A stretch of DNA of 64,000 nucleotides from an uncultured Muribaculaceae bacterium. GTDB taxonomy: Bacteria; Bacteroidota; Bacteroidia; Bacteroidales; Muribaculaceae. Both the position numbers and the translations under genes were made by a program. Location: the NCBI GenBank assembly GCA_910583525.1, contig CAJTXL010000001.1:1-64000 (forward strand). The letters run 5' to 3'. Shown piece by piece: positions 32,701 through 41,218 of the stretch (position 1 is the stretch's first letter; each line of letters starts with the position of its first letter). Under the pieces are notes generated by a model that saw nothing but the letters and a program-made list of their open reading frames with translations, was not told the origin of the DNA and made no database searches.

Positions 32701-34278
32701 CGCTGTGGCATTTATATGGTGTTGCTTGCCTCGGTCTTCATATAAACCGTATGCAAGTAGATGCACGTTTGGGTCATCTATGCTGATATTGGCTTCCAAG
32801 CCTTTATGTACGTTGAATTTGGCATCGGCGTTTATTCCCGTGTAATCGTAGCCTTTGAAACCGATGTTTTGGACTTTTGTCGTAAAATTGAGTTCGCTGA
32901 TTTTGCCGTAGTTAAAAGTGCCTGATGTTTCTGCTTCGGCAGTGAGGCGTGTCAGCTTATCTGTTTCTAAAAGCAGCCCAAGGTCAAGTTCTGAGGTTCT
33001 AATATCGGCTGAAAAAGCTATATAACGGCCTTGGGTGCGACGGTATGCCGCATCCGCCTCCAGTTCACCGGCCGTACCACTTGCGTTAATGCTCGCGGAA
33101 CCACTGTGCATATCTCCTTTGGCGCGTGCTCTGCAAGTGAGTGCCGCAATATTGCTTAGTACTTTCAGTTTTTTGTTTTTGGATTGCATGCCGAGCATGT
33201 CGGTGGCCTGTGTCCCGTTTATTCTTATGTCGCAGTTATCTATTTCGTAAGCGAACTTTTCGTTATTACCGATATATGAGGCTGCGCCGGAGGCTTCTAA
33301 CTTGAATATATCTTCGCTTATGTCTGTCAGCGAGAGCCGATGCAAAACAGCATGTGACATAGAACCTTCGACATCGAGATTTATGCCGATGATATGGTCT
33401 ATAGCACCCGCTGGCGGAAAGAACGCTTTGAAATCAGGCGGGAAAAGCTTGCAGTTGCCTGCTGTAGCAAGACGGGTTTGGCTGTTGTCTAATGCAGAGC
33501 GTATGCCGGAAAAGCCGTTATAGTTCAATGACAGCGGAGCAAATGCTATTATAGAAGAAGGTAACTCGATAATCAAATCATCGACATGCAAAGCTCTTGG
33601 CGATATTTCTACCTTGGCCTGCATGGCACTAAGGGTAAAACCGCTCCGTTCGGTAAATGACAGATGGTCGATATGTGTCTGGTAGCACTCGTTGCTGATT
33701 TGTGGGATGAATGCATTGAGAGCTATATTTTCGACTTTTATATGATTTTTACAGAATATCTCGGGATTTGGCAAGGCTTCAGAGAGTACATCGTAATTCA
33801 ATGCTCCGTGTCGCAAAATCACAGTGTTGAGTTTAAGGTCGAACGCATGTTCGCGCTTCGGCTTGTCTGATTTCAGATGTGATATAATCGGGGCGATGTT
33901 GATTTGGGAGCCGATGCTGTCTCTCCATAAGTTCAATGAAACACCGTCGATGAGAGCATAGTCGATGACGAGTTCGCCGGTACGGATAAAATGGTAAAGC
34001 TCGAAACCGGCACTTACCGTGTTTATTCGGGCAATGGTATCCGCCCCGGTAGATAAGGACAATTGTTCGACAGACAACCGGTTGAATGGATGTATGTCGA
34101 CCCGTCCGATAGCCACATCGGCGCCAAGAGTCTGCGAAAGTTCTGTGGCGGCGATGTGGCAAAGGGTTTTCTGAATAGGGGTCAGCGAAAGCAGAACGTA
34201 GAGAGACACCGGCAACAGCACTGCAAGCAAGAGCAGTACCGACATTACGGCCCTGAAGACTTTCCACGCTCCTTTCAT
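29758..34278 (-). CDS. TamB-like translocation and assembly module protein (AsmA/DUF490)
   Basis: 1506 residues. One N-terminal transmembrane helix (about 10-32) is followed by a very long repeat of beta strands typical of the AsmA/TamB superfamily, which forms a hydrophobic groove spanning the periplasm. The C-terminal 300 residues contain the DUF490 part (WGKYAVTEGSYRFTLQDIII; SSTISSQLGNMLGKL; RDKSLNSNQFIGDFDIEYLL). These proteins move phospholipids or help insert outer-membrane proteins. It starts eight bases after malQ and is probably co-transcribed. No TamA/Omp85 gene is next to it. Confidence 0.9.
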   Translation of the reverse strand: MKGAWKVFRAVMSVLLLLAVLLPVSLYVLLSLTPIQKTLCHIAATELSQTLGADVAIGRVDIHPFNRLSVEQLSLSTGADTIARINTVSAGFELYHFIRTGELVIDYALIDGVSLNLWRDSIGSQINIAPIISHLKSDKPKREHAFDLKLNTVILRHGALNYDVLSEALPNPEIFCKNHIKVENIALNAFIPQISNECYQTHIDHLSFTERSGFTLSAMQAKVEISPRALHVDDLIIELPSSIIAFAPLSLNYNGFSGIRSALDNSQTRLATAGNCKLFPPDFKAFFPPAGAIDHIIGINLDVEGSMSHAVLHRLSLTDISEDIFKLEASGAASYIGNNEKFAYEIDNCDIRINGTQATDMLGMQSKNKKLKVLSNIAALTCRARAKGDMHSGSASINASGTAGELEADAAYRRTQGRYIAFSADIRTSELDLGLLLETDKLTRLTAEAETSGTFNYGKISELNFTTKVQNIGFKGYDYTGINADAKFNVHKGLEANISIDDPNVHLLAYGLYEDRGKQHHINATATASGVDFAALGLDKTRAGYRFGAKLNISAEGKDIDDIEGSVQLFDIRWLDKLGNGLKIEKFTAQSYPEANPPKITVDSDIINGSVSGPYAFSSIAGQMYDMAASFLPALFDDKRQGNIKAKQPNKKRDKANDFNYSFTISPTENITKFLGSPIHVLDNASINGHVNSAKGTASLAIDAPYLSQGSKLLENTVLYLSLDTAANLSSVYATTQFQTKKGEMALSALINAADNRIDTRADWSIERAIPIGGTLGFSTLLRSRPNKNMPGTFPVDAHIDFEPGTINFGDETWSIKSSAIDISPSRLDVNGFCLDAGNQRITIEGSVGADPDESLAIKLDNMALLPIFETLEIDKALIGGRASGTFTAQGLLGAEPSVECPKLHVDSIGYQYCTIGNADVAAKWDNAKRAVCLDAAVTGFEGKHSRINGDIYPFDEALDLNFYADSIPVGFLKPFMSAFTSSINGRASGHCRLFGTFKQIDLEGDVKADDVSLKIDFTGTSYSATDSVHMRPGKIELCDISIRDVEGHTAKLNGIVGHTFFKEPTFRFDISHAQDFLSYNINSRQNPDWYGTIYGNGGASISGYPGTVNINVAMSTAPRSTFTFVMTDRLDAEDYSFVTFRDVTPDSLKVKTEIADDTPDAVRAFKKQVMAEDGGSSDYNMDIRVDVTKDATLTLVMDPAAGDRIQAHGDGNLHLAYRSANSDLNIWGKYAVTEGSYRFTLQDIIIKDFIIKNGSEIQFDGDPYAVKTKLNAYYATNANLSDLDESFLQDKEVARTNVPVHAIMNVSGDIRQPAIAFDLEFPTLTQDTYRKVRSIVSTDDMMNRQIIYLLALNRFYTPDYMASTTKGNELFSVASSTISSQLGNMLGKLSENWSIAPNLRSDRGDFSDVEVDVALSSRLLNNRLIFNGNFGYRDKSLNSNQFIGDFDIEYLLNKRGSWRLKAYNRYNDRNYYIRSAQTTQGVGIMFRRDFDSFGSFLRKLKKKNK

Positions 34279-34286
34279 TTTTGCTT

Positions 34287-36962
34287 TCAGCGGCCTGAGT
34301 TTTTAATTTTGTCGTGCAAATAGACGTTGAACTCGCTGTGGCCGAGCAATTGCTCTATGGTCAGGTGCATACGATAGCGCCAATAGTGACGGGAGTTTGC
34401 CGGAACATTGATTTGCTCTTCGGCCGGATTTTCACGACGGATGGCGCCATCTATTGACAGCCAATCCTGTAGCGGAAGTATACAAAGCATTGAAGGAGAC
34501 TGCAGATGCATATCTATTATTTTGTCGCAAAGCCACGGCTCGGCGTAAAACGGAGCTGCGCCGTCTTCGTGTAGCACTTCGTTATAGTAGCGTTGGGTGA
34601 CGCTGCGGTCCTCTTCCCACCATTGGCGTATGCCGCCCATGTCGTGTGTCGATGTCGTGCATACCGAGAAATACGGATACGACCAGGTGTTTCCGAATGC
34701 CGCGCCAGGGTCTTTAGGCATACGTTGTATCTCAAGTGACAGTATTTCGAGCTGTTCCATGACGGCAGGCACGCAAGCCGGAATCATGCCCAGGTCTTCG
34801 GCGCAGACGAGCATATCGGTCGAATCGATAAGCGGCGGAAGCTTCCACATGGCTTTGCCATACCAGAAATCATTGTGCCGACGGTAGAAGAAATCGTTAT
34901 ACAGCCTGTCGAAGCACCAACGTTCGTAGTCTGTGAGCGAACGGTATATGTAGGTATATTGAGCCGAAATACGAGGATGGTATTTTCCTTTCTCCACCGG
35001 GTCTTCTATGAAAAGTACTTCGTCGACAAGACCCATGAGGGCATTGCAGATGCGTGTGTTCTTTTCATCTTTGGGGAGCGTTGCGAAATATTCTGCGATT
35101 TTACGCTGAGTGTTGAATTCCGGTTTAAGGAAATACCTGCCCTTGCCGGCATCTGCCATGAATGACTTTATGGCTTCTGCCTTATATGGCCCGAAGAAAT
35201 CGTCGAGGAAGTAGTCCATGATGTATGGCCGCGTCTGTAGGTCGGCATCGAGCCAAAAATCATAGTTGTAGCGCAATTCGTCGATACTGTATGGAAGAGC
35301 CGGGCTGAAGTAGCCGAGCAGTCCGTGGAGTGCATCCATGGGAATTTGCCATATTCGGAAGAAGCCAAGGACGTGGTCGATTCGGTATGCATCGAAATAC
35401 TCGGCCATTTTACCGAAACGCGCTTTCCACCAAGCGAAACCGTCGCGGTTCATTTCTTCCCAGTTATATGTGGGCAAGCCCCAGTTCTGTCCAAGTACTG
35501 AGAAGTCGTCCGGCGGCGCTCCCGCCTGACAGTCCAGGTTGAATAGCCGTGGCGATTGCCACGCATCGGCGCTTGTGCGTGATATGCCAATCGGTATGTC
35601 GCCTTTCAGGGCTATGCCATGGGTATTGGCATAGTCGTGTACGTGACGCATCTGCTTGTCAAGATGGTATTGCAGATAGCATACATAGTCTATTTCAGAC
35701 GCAGACTCGGTCATGACACGATTCAGTATTTCGTCGGAATAAACGGAATATTCGCCCCATTGTGTGAAATCGGGAGTCCCGAATCGGTCGCGGAGAGTGC
35801 AGAAAGCAGCGTAAGGATACAGCCAATGGGAGTTGTGGCTGACAAACGACTTATAGCTGTCACTTGCGAGAGTCGCGGCGCCTTCCTGTTCGAAAATTTC
35901 GTGGAAATATTCTATTTTTATGTTGTTTGTACGTTCGTAGTCGACTTGGGCAAGAGAGTTCAGCTCTTTTCTGAGATTGTCGTAATACCGGCGACGTTCA
36001 TTATCTTTCAGTACGCCCAGTTCCTGTAGTCTCAGATACATCGGATGGAGCGCGAACGTAGAGTTGGCATTATACGGGTATGAGTCTGTCCACGTATGCG
36101 TCATCGTTGTGTCGTTGATTGGTAGCAGCTGCAGGAATGTCTGCCCGGTAGCGACGGCCCAGTCGACCATCTTCAGAAGGTCGTAGAAATCACCTACGCC
36201 GAAATCATCTTCGCTACGGAGAGAGAATACGGGAATTGCCGTGCCGGCACCGCGCCATGGCGCCAGGGTATTTATGAAGCGCATTCCCGAAAGCACTGTA
36301 GCTTCGTCTGCGGCCGGAGTTCGGCCTATTTTGCGGTTTTGTCCGCCTTCCCATGCGACAAGGTCGCCGGTAGCGGAGTCGAGTATGAGGAATTTATATT
36401 CGGTGTCGGCAAAAAGCCCTTTCGACGGCACGTTTACTTTCCAGACAGGAAAATCGGCGTCGCTCATTTTCAGAGCTTTCCGCGTGTCCCAATTGCCCAA
36501 GGTATCGCCTTGTCCGCATATGGCCAGCACGCGGCCTTGTCCAACCATGGGCGCGGCCACGCATAAAGTCGTAAAACTTTCGAGGGGCTTTACGTGCTCT
36601 CCCGGAGCTTTGTGCCGGAATATACATTCTGTAAAAGCCGACGAATAGAGCGGTTTGTCAAAAGGTTGGTCTTGCCAACGGTCGTATATGCGGCAGATGC
36701 CGCAACTATCGTTTGCCGAAAAATGGTTGCCATGCCCCCATTCCTCTTTTAAGGAACCGTCGTCGTGGCGCACAATATAACGGTAATCGAAATCGAGGCT
36801 GTTTTCGTCGAACGACAGCTCCGCCGACCAATGCTCGTTGCCGTCAAGCGTCATTTTCAATGCCTTGGCATAATCTCCGCCGCCAAGAGCCGGATGTGCC
36901 CCGGTTATATATACCGACTCTCCCCAGTTTGTGCGGTAATTGATGTTAAAGATAAGCTTCAT
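34287..36962 (-). CDS. malQ: 4-alpha-glucanotransferase with tandem CBM20 starch-binding domains
   Basis: 891 residues. Two N-terminal CBM20 modules (about 1-105, MKLIFNINYRTNWGESVYIT; about 118-225, VLAICGQGDTLGNWDTRKAL) precede a GH77 catalytic domain. GH77 signs are PYNANSTFALHPMYLRL, GDIPIGISRTSADAW, YFDAYRIDHVLGFFRIW with the nucleophile Asp, and CAEDLGMIPACV with the acid/base Glu. This is the DPE2 plan of plants and several Bacteroidota. It disproportionates maltodextrins, likely in the cytoplasm since no signal peptide is seen. It has a strong promoter at 37034-37065. Confidence 0.95.
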   Translation of the reverse strand: MKLIFNINYRTNWGESVYITGAHPALGGGDYAKALKMTLDGNEHWSAELSFDENSLDFDYRYIVRHDDGSLKEEWGHGNHFSANDSCGICRIYDRWQDQPFDKPLYSSAFTECIFRHKAPGEHVKPLESFTTLCVAAPMVGQGRVLAICGQGDTLGNWDTRKALKMSDADFPVWKVNVPSKGLFADTEYKFLILDSATGDLVAWEGGQNRKIGRTPAADEATVLSGMRFINTLAPWRGAGTAIPVFSLRSEDDFGVGDFYDLLKMVDWAVATGQTFLQLLPINDTTMTHTWTDSYPYNANSTFALHPMYLRLQELGVLKDNERRRYYDNLRKELNSLAQVDYERTNNIKIEYFHEIFEQEGAATLASDSYKSFVSHNSHWLYPYAAFCTLRDRFGTPDFTQWGEYSVYSDEILNRVMTESASEIDYVCYLQYHLDKQMRHVHDYANTHGIALKGDIPIGISRTSADAWQSPRLFNLDCQAGAPPDDFSVLGQNWGLPTYNWEEMNRDGFAWWKARFGKMAEYFDAYRIDHVLGFFRIWQIPMDALHGLLGYFSPALPYSIDELRYNYDFWLDADLQTRPYIMDYFLDDFFGPYKAEAIKSFMADAGKGRYFLKPEFNTQRKIAEYFATLPKDEKNTRICNALMGLVDEVLFIEDPVEKGKYHPRISAQYTYIYRSLTDYERWCFDRLYNDFFYRRHNDFWYGKAMWKLPPLIDSTDMLVCAEDLGMIPACVPAVMEQLEILSLEIQRMPKDPGAAFGNTWSYPYFSVCTTSTHDMGGIRQWWEEDRSVTQRYYNEVLHEDGAAPFYAEPWLCDKIIDMHLQSPSMLCILPLQDWLSIDGAIRRENPAEEQINVPANSRHYWRYRMHLTIEQLLGHSEFNVYLHDKIKNSGR

Positions 36963-37033
36963 AGATAGAAGATAGTAGTATGATATTATGATTATTAAGA
37001 TGCCTGTTTATGTCGTTTGGCTCATATTGACAA

Positions 37034-37065
37034 CAAAAATACGAATAAGCGAGCGCAAAAACAAA
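37034..37065 (-). promoter_or_regulatory. Promoter of malQ, first copy of a 34-base conserved module
   Basis: On the minus strand TTTG (37065-37062), 20 bases, then TATTTTTG (37041-37034). All 34 bases from 37034 to 37067, including the whole spacer, are identical to 57724-57757. The malQ ATG is 71 bases downstream. Confidence 0.85.
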
Positions 37066-37854
37066 TTAAAAAGCGGCGATTTCACCGGGTGTGATTGTTA
37101 TCACGAGAGGTTCGGCAGCACCTCCGATTGCATTATAATAGTATCTAGCCCCGAGGCGGCACGATTTCATTAAGCGTAGCTGTAGGTCATCTTCGCCGGT
37201 CAATTCCTGACGCAAATTATCGGTTGCGTTACGCTCCATCTGTTCGCGAGCCTGGGGAGAAATATGGTATATCAACGGGTCATAGTCGAAATTGTAATTC
37301 AGGTAGCCGTCCTCTATATGAATGCCTGTAAAAGTAAGCCCCGTGTCGCACAGTTCGGGGCATCGTGCATTTGAAATAGCCACCATGGCCTCAAGCTGGC
37401 GCATGTCATTATCTTCGTCAAGCTCTTCTGCCGCTATTTCCCGTAATTCTTCGGGCGAAAGTCTGAGACTTACGCTATCACGTGATTCCATGCCGCGGAA
37501 TACCAAAGAAAGTGAAGCATCGGCTTTTACGAGCAAATCGAGGAATTGCTGCTGTTCGTCATCACGAAGAAAAGCTGCGAGAAAAGTTTTCTGTTCTTCT
37601 GTCGCAGAGGCGAGGCCCGGAATATTCACCAAGTTCTCATTGAGGGCATATGAAAGGGCGACGTCGTTGCTGTCGATGTCATACCGCATATATTCCATTA
37701 TGCCGGTGGCCCCCATCTTTACGGGACATTCTTTGTTCCCGTTCTCAACGGTGAGCCTAAGTCTGTTGCGGTCGACGTCTGCGCATGAACTTGCCGCCAC
37801 TAAGAAGACAAATATGATGCACGACTTTAAAAATGCTGCTTTTCCTGTTATCAT
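37066..37854 (-). CDS. Hypothetical lipoprotein, paralogue A
   Basis: 262 residues. A lipoprotein signal with LVAASSCAD gives lipidated Cys24. The mature part has NKECPVKMGATGIMEYMRYD, a middle mixed alpha/beta region and a C-terminal DNLRQELTGEDDLQLRLMKS followed by LGARYYYNA. The lipoprotein at 56898-57698 has the same length and order of elements, so the two look like distant members of one family. It is the last gene of the trpS-rpoN operon and overlaps the M16 peptidase gene by four bases. Function unknown. Confidence 0.75.
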   Translation of the reverse strand: MITGKAAFLKSCIIFVFLVAASSCADVDRNRLRLTVENGNKECPVKMGATGIMEYMRYDIDSNDVALSYALNENLVNIPGLASATEEQKTFLAAFLRDDEQQQFLDLLVKADASLSLVFRGMESRDSVSLRLSPEELREIAAEELDEDNDMRQLEAMVAISNARCPELCDTGLTFTGIHIEDGYLNYNFDYDPLIYHISPQAREQMERNATDNLRQELTGEDDLQLRLMKSCRLGARYYYNAIGGAAEPLVITITPGEIAAF

Positions 37855-39080
37855 TGTATATTATAGACTAATGATGAAGCTTCGCATAAGCTATTGGCGA
37901 TTAAAGATATTTCGTCGACGGATACATTATGTATGGCCTCGACGGTGTCTTCGAATGACAATGGCGCACCACGGAACAAGGCCGCACGCGCCGCCGCCAT
38001 TATTCTGTTCTCGCGGTTTTCCGAGGCGATGGCGAATTGCCCGAGATATTGTTTTTTAGCCATCTCAAGCTTTCGGGCGGTTATGTCCCCGTCGGCAATC
38101 TTTGAAAAAACGCTTTTACAGATTTTCATGCAGCGGCTGAGGTCTTCGGGGTCGCATCCGAAATATACGTTCAGCAATCCAATGTCGGAGAACATGGCTG
38201 TTGAAGCTTCCACCGAGTAGACCAGTCCGCGTCTCTCTCGCAGTTCTACATTGAGCAGTGAGTTCATCCCGGGACCGCCTATTATGTTTGCGAGCAACGA
38301 GACGGCGTGCCGTTGGGGCGAATACAGCCCTTTGACTTCGGCGCCGAGCAGTGCGTGTGACTGGTGGATGTCAAGCTTCTCGACATGTTCGAAATGCAGG
38401 AATGTTTTTTTCGTACAACCCCTTGTCTTTGGAGTGCCTGCCGGAAGTACCGCGAAATGCCGTTCGACAAGTTTGGCGATATGTTCTGCCGACTGTGGGC
38501 CGCTATAAAATGCTACAATGTTGTTTTTTGTATAATGTTTGTCCAAAAATGCGCGGCACGATGCTCCTGAAAGGCGTCTTACGCTTTCAGGAGAGCCGAG
38601 TATGTTGTGTGCCGCAGGAGTCCCGGCCAATGCACGTCCTTCGAAATCGTCGTATATGGCTTCAGACGGAGTGTCGCGATATGAGTTGATTTCGTCAATT
38701 ACGACTTCGCGCTCTTTTTCAAGTTCTTTGTCGGGGAACTTCGAGCCGGCTGCAAGGTCGGCTATAAGTTCGATAGCCCTCGGAGCATTGCCTGACGGGA
38801 ATATACTGTACACGACAGTCTCTTCCTTTGTCGTAAAGGCGTTCAGCTCGCCACCTACCGACTCCATTCGGTTGATGATATGCCAGGATGAACGGCGACT
38901 CGTCCCTTTGAATATTGTATGTTCTACGAAGTGCGCGAGACCATATTCGTCAGAACTTTCATCGACACTTCCGGCACGTACGGCTATGCCGAAAATACCG
39001 GCGCCGGCGCCACGATGATGTATATGCACCAAACGCAGGCCGTCGGGAAATACGGTCATTGTGGAATTTGTGAATTTCAC
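37851..39080 (-). CDS. M16-family zinc metalloprotease (active type)
   Basis: 409 residues. The inverted zinc motif HFVEH is at about 50-54 (GLAHFVEHTIFKGT) and the distal Glu is in VVIDEINSYRD, so all ligands of an active M16 peptidase are present. The second half also carries an Arg/Tyr-type motif (NSLLNVELRERRGLVYSVEA), giving the single-chain or homodimeric arrangement. No signal peptide is seen, so it is probably cytoplasmic. It overlaps ispG by four bases. Confidence 0.93.
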   Translation of the reverse strand: MKFTNSTMTVFPDGLRLVHIHHRGAGAGIFGIAVRAGSVDESSDEYGLAHFVEHTIFKGTSRRSSWHIINRMESVGGELNAFTTKEETVVYSIFPSGNAPRAIELIADLAAGSKFPDKELEKEREVVIDEINSYRDTPSEAIYDDFEGRALAGTPAAHNILGSPESVRRLSGASCRAFLDKHYTKNNIVAFYSGPQSAEHIAKLVERHFAVLPAGTPKTRGCTKKTFLHFEHVEKLDIHQSHALLGAEVKGLYSPQRHAVSLLANIIGGPGMNSLLNVELRERRGLVYSVEASTAMFSDIGLLNVYFGCDPEDLSRCMKICKSVFSKIADGDITARKLEMAKKQYLGQFAIASENRENRIMAAARAALFRGAPLSFEDTVEAIHNVSVDEISLIANSLCEASSLVYNIQ

Positions 39081-40675
39081 CGATTGCCTCCTTTTTCAAG
39101 CCATTTGCCGTCGGCTTTGATTAATTCTGTCAAGGCGTCGAGAGCTTCTGCCTGAGGTATGTTTTTGCGTACACATTCCGTGCCACGGTAAAGGCTGATG
39201 TTTCCGGCTGCCGCCCCTACATAACCGTAGTCGGCACCTGCCATTTCACCGGGGCCGTTGACGATACATCCCATTACTGCGATTTTCAAATGTTTAAGAT
39301 GCAGGCAGGCCTCTTTCACTTTCTCGAGTGCGGACGGAAGGTCGAAAAGAGTCCGTCCGCAGCCGGGACATGCCACTATTTCAGCCTGATAGCGTGCAAG
39401 TCCGGCAGCTTGTACTATCTTTCGGCAAAGGTCTGCGGCTTCGTCTTCGCTGAGGAGAGGCGATTTGAGGCCTATCGCATCCTGATAGCCGTCAAGAAGA
39501 ATTGCCCCAAGGTCAGCCGACGCGGCGATGATGAGTTCTTCTTTGTCACGGATATCGGGATAAGAGAATATGACGAGTGTCGGGTCGTCAGTATGGTCTA
39601 AATTGAGCCTCGTCCAACCTGTTTTTCCTTTTTCGCTGATTTCTATTATGCTGAAAGTCTGTTTGCCGTCGGCTGACAGATGTACGGTGTCGCCAAGTAT
39701 GCCCGTGGGCTGTATGCCGCCTATTCCGCCGCATTCTGTCGAGTGCCTTCTGCCGACCGAACGGCTTTGGCGCACACAACTCTTGTCAATGCGCCGGTTG
39801 GCGTCAAGTTCTGCAAGACAATGTTTGACAAGCATGCGTGCAACCGGGATTTCGTTCTCCGGCTGTTCGCTAAGCGATACCCTGATGGTGTCGCCTATGC
39901 CATCGAGCAGAAGCGAGCCTATGCCTACTGCCGATTTGATACGGCCTTCAAGGGCATTGCCGGCTTCTGTTACGCCGAGATGAAGCGGATATGCCATGTG
40001 CTCGGTCTCCATGCGTTCGACAAGCAGGCGCACGGTGTCGGTCATAACGGGTACGTCGGATGCTTTTATGGAGACTACGACATTGTCAAACTTCTCGTCG
40101 CGGCATATGCGCAGATATTCGAGGGCCGATTCCACCATTCCTTCGGCTCCGTCGCCGAAACGGCTCATTATTCTGTCGCTCAGCGAGCCATGGTTCACCC
40201 CTATGCGCAGTGCGGTGTCGTGTTCACGGCATAGGTTGAGGAACGGCACGAATTTTGCGCGTATTTTCGCAAGTTCGTCGGCGTACTCTTTATCGGTAAA
40301 TTCCATTTTGCGGAAAGTACGTCCGGGGTCGAAGAAATTGCCAGGATTTATACGCACTTTCTCGACATGCAAGGCGGCCTCAAATGCCGCCGCCGGATTG
40401 AAGTGTATGTCGGCGACCAATGGTATATCTATTCCTTGTTCGGTAAGGCCGGCTTTTATCTCGGCGAGATTTGCCGCATGTGAGACACCTTGTGCTGTCA
40501 GTCGCACCAACTGTGCCCCTGCAGCGGCAAGCGATGCCGCTTGTGCTACCGACGCCTTTGTGTCGAGCGTCGGAGTTGTCGTCATCGACTGTATGGCAAC
40601 AGGTTCGGGAGCTCCTATGATTAGCTTTCCGACATGTACCTGCTTGACACGTCGCCGTAACTTGTTTTCGTCCAC
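39077..40675 (-). CDS. ispG: 4-hydroxy-3-methylbut-2-en-1-yl diphosphate synthase IspG
   Basis: 532 residues, the long three-domain form with an inserted middle domain found in plants and Bacteroidota, though somewhat shorter than many. It catalyses the penultimate step of the MEP isoprenoid pathway. N-terminal TIM barrel signs: VAIQSMTTTPTLDTKASVAQ, VADIHFNP, RINPGNFFDPGRT. The C-terminal 4Fe-4S domain keeps the three Cys: CPGCGRTLFDLP and MGCIVNGPGEM. It is flanked by purE (6 bases) and the M16 gene (4-base overlap). Confidence 0.96.
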   Translation of the reverse strand: MDENKLRRRVKQVHVGKLIIGAPEPVAIQSMTTTPTLDTKASVAQAASLAAAGAQLVRLTAQGVSHAANLAEIKAGLTEQGIDIPLVADIHFNPAAAFEAALHVEKVRINPGNFFDPGRTFRKMEFTDKEYADELAKIRAKFVPFLNLCREHDTALRIGVNHGSLSDRIMSRFGDGAEGMVESALEYLRICRDEKFDNVVVSIKASDVPVMTDTVRLLVERMETEHMAYPLHLGVTEAGNALEGRIKSAVGIGSLLLDGIGDTIRVSLSEQPENEIPVARMLVKHCLAELDANRRIDKSCVRQSRSVGRRHSTECGGIGGIQPTGILGDTVHLSADGKQTFSIIEISEKGKTGWTRLNLDHTDDPTLVIFSYPDIRDKEELIIAASADLGAILLDGYQDAIGLKSPLLSEDEAADLCRKIVQAAGLARYQAEIVACPGCGRTLFDLPSALEKVKEACLHLKHLKIAVMGCIVNGPGEMAGADYGYVGAAAGNISLYRGTECVRKNIPQAEALDALTELIKADGKWLEKGGNR

Positions 40676-40681
40676 GGCAGT

Positions 40682-41188
40682 TCAGTTTGTTTTGAATTTA
40701 TAATCTTTAATCGCGGCCAATTCGGCGTCGGCCTTTTCCACCTTTGCCGACAAAGTAGAGCAGTATGCGGCATACCGTTCGGCCAAGGCGCTGTCGGACA
40801 GCGACATTATGCGTACGGCAAGAACTGCGGCGTTGAGTGCACCATTGATGCCTACGGTCGCAGTCGGTATGCCCGGGGGCATCTGTACGATGCTGAGAAG
40901 GGCATCTATGCCGTCGAGAGTCGATGCTATGGGAACGCCTATTACCGGCAGAGGCGTCAGGGCGGAAATCACTCCGGGTAGAGCCGCTGCCATTCCGGCG
41001 GCGGCAATTATCACTTCGATGCCGCGACCTTTGGCTTCTGTTGCAAAGCGCTCCACAGCGTCTGGAGTGCGGTGCGCACTTAGTGCGTGCAATTCGAACG
41101 GGACTTCCATCTGTTCGAGGAAATCGGCAGCCTTGCGCATGACCGGCAGGTCGGATGTGCTGCCCATTATGATGCTTACTTTAGCCAT
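40682..41188 (-). CDS. purE: N5-carboxyaminoimidazole ribonucleotide mutase PurE
   Basis: 168 residues, full length. Converts N5-CAIR to CAIR in purine synthesis. Signature stretches are IIMGSTSDLPVM, ELHALSAHRTPD and AAAGMAAALPGVISALTPLP, followed by GIDALLSIVQMPPGIPTATV. It lies in the trpS-rpoN operon between the PAP2-like gene (30 bases) and ispG (6 bases). No other purine gene is in the window. Confidence 0.97.
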   Translation of the reverse strand: MAKVSIIMGSTSDLPVMRKAADFLEQMEVPFELHALSAHRTPDAVERFATEAKGRGIEVIIAAAGMAAALPGVISALTPLPVIGVPIASTLDGIDALLSIVQMPPGIPTATVGINGALNAAVLAVRIMSLSDSALAERYAAYCSTLSAKVEKADAELAAIKDYKFKTN

Positions 41189-41218
41189 TGCTTATATATG
41201 TTTGTTCGTGATGATTTT

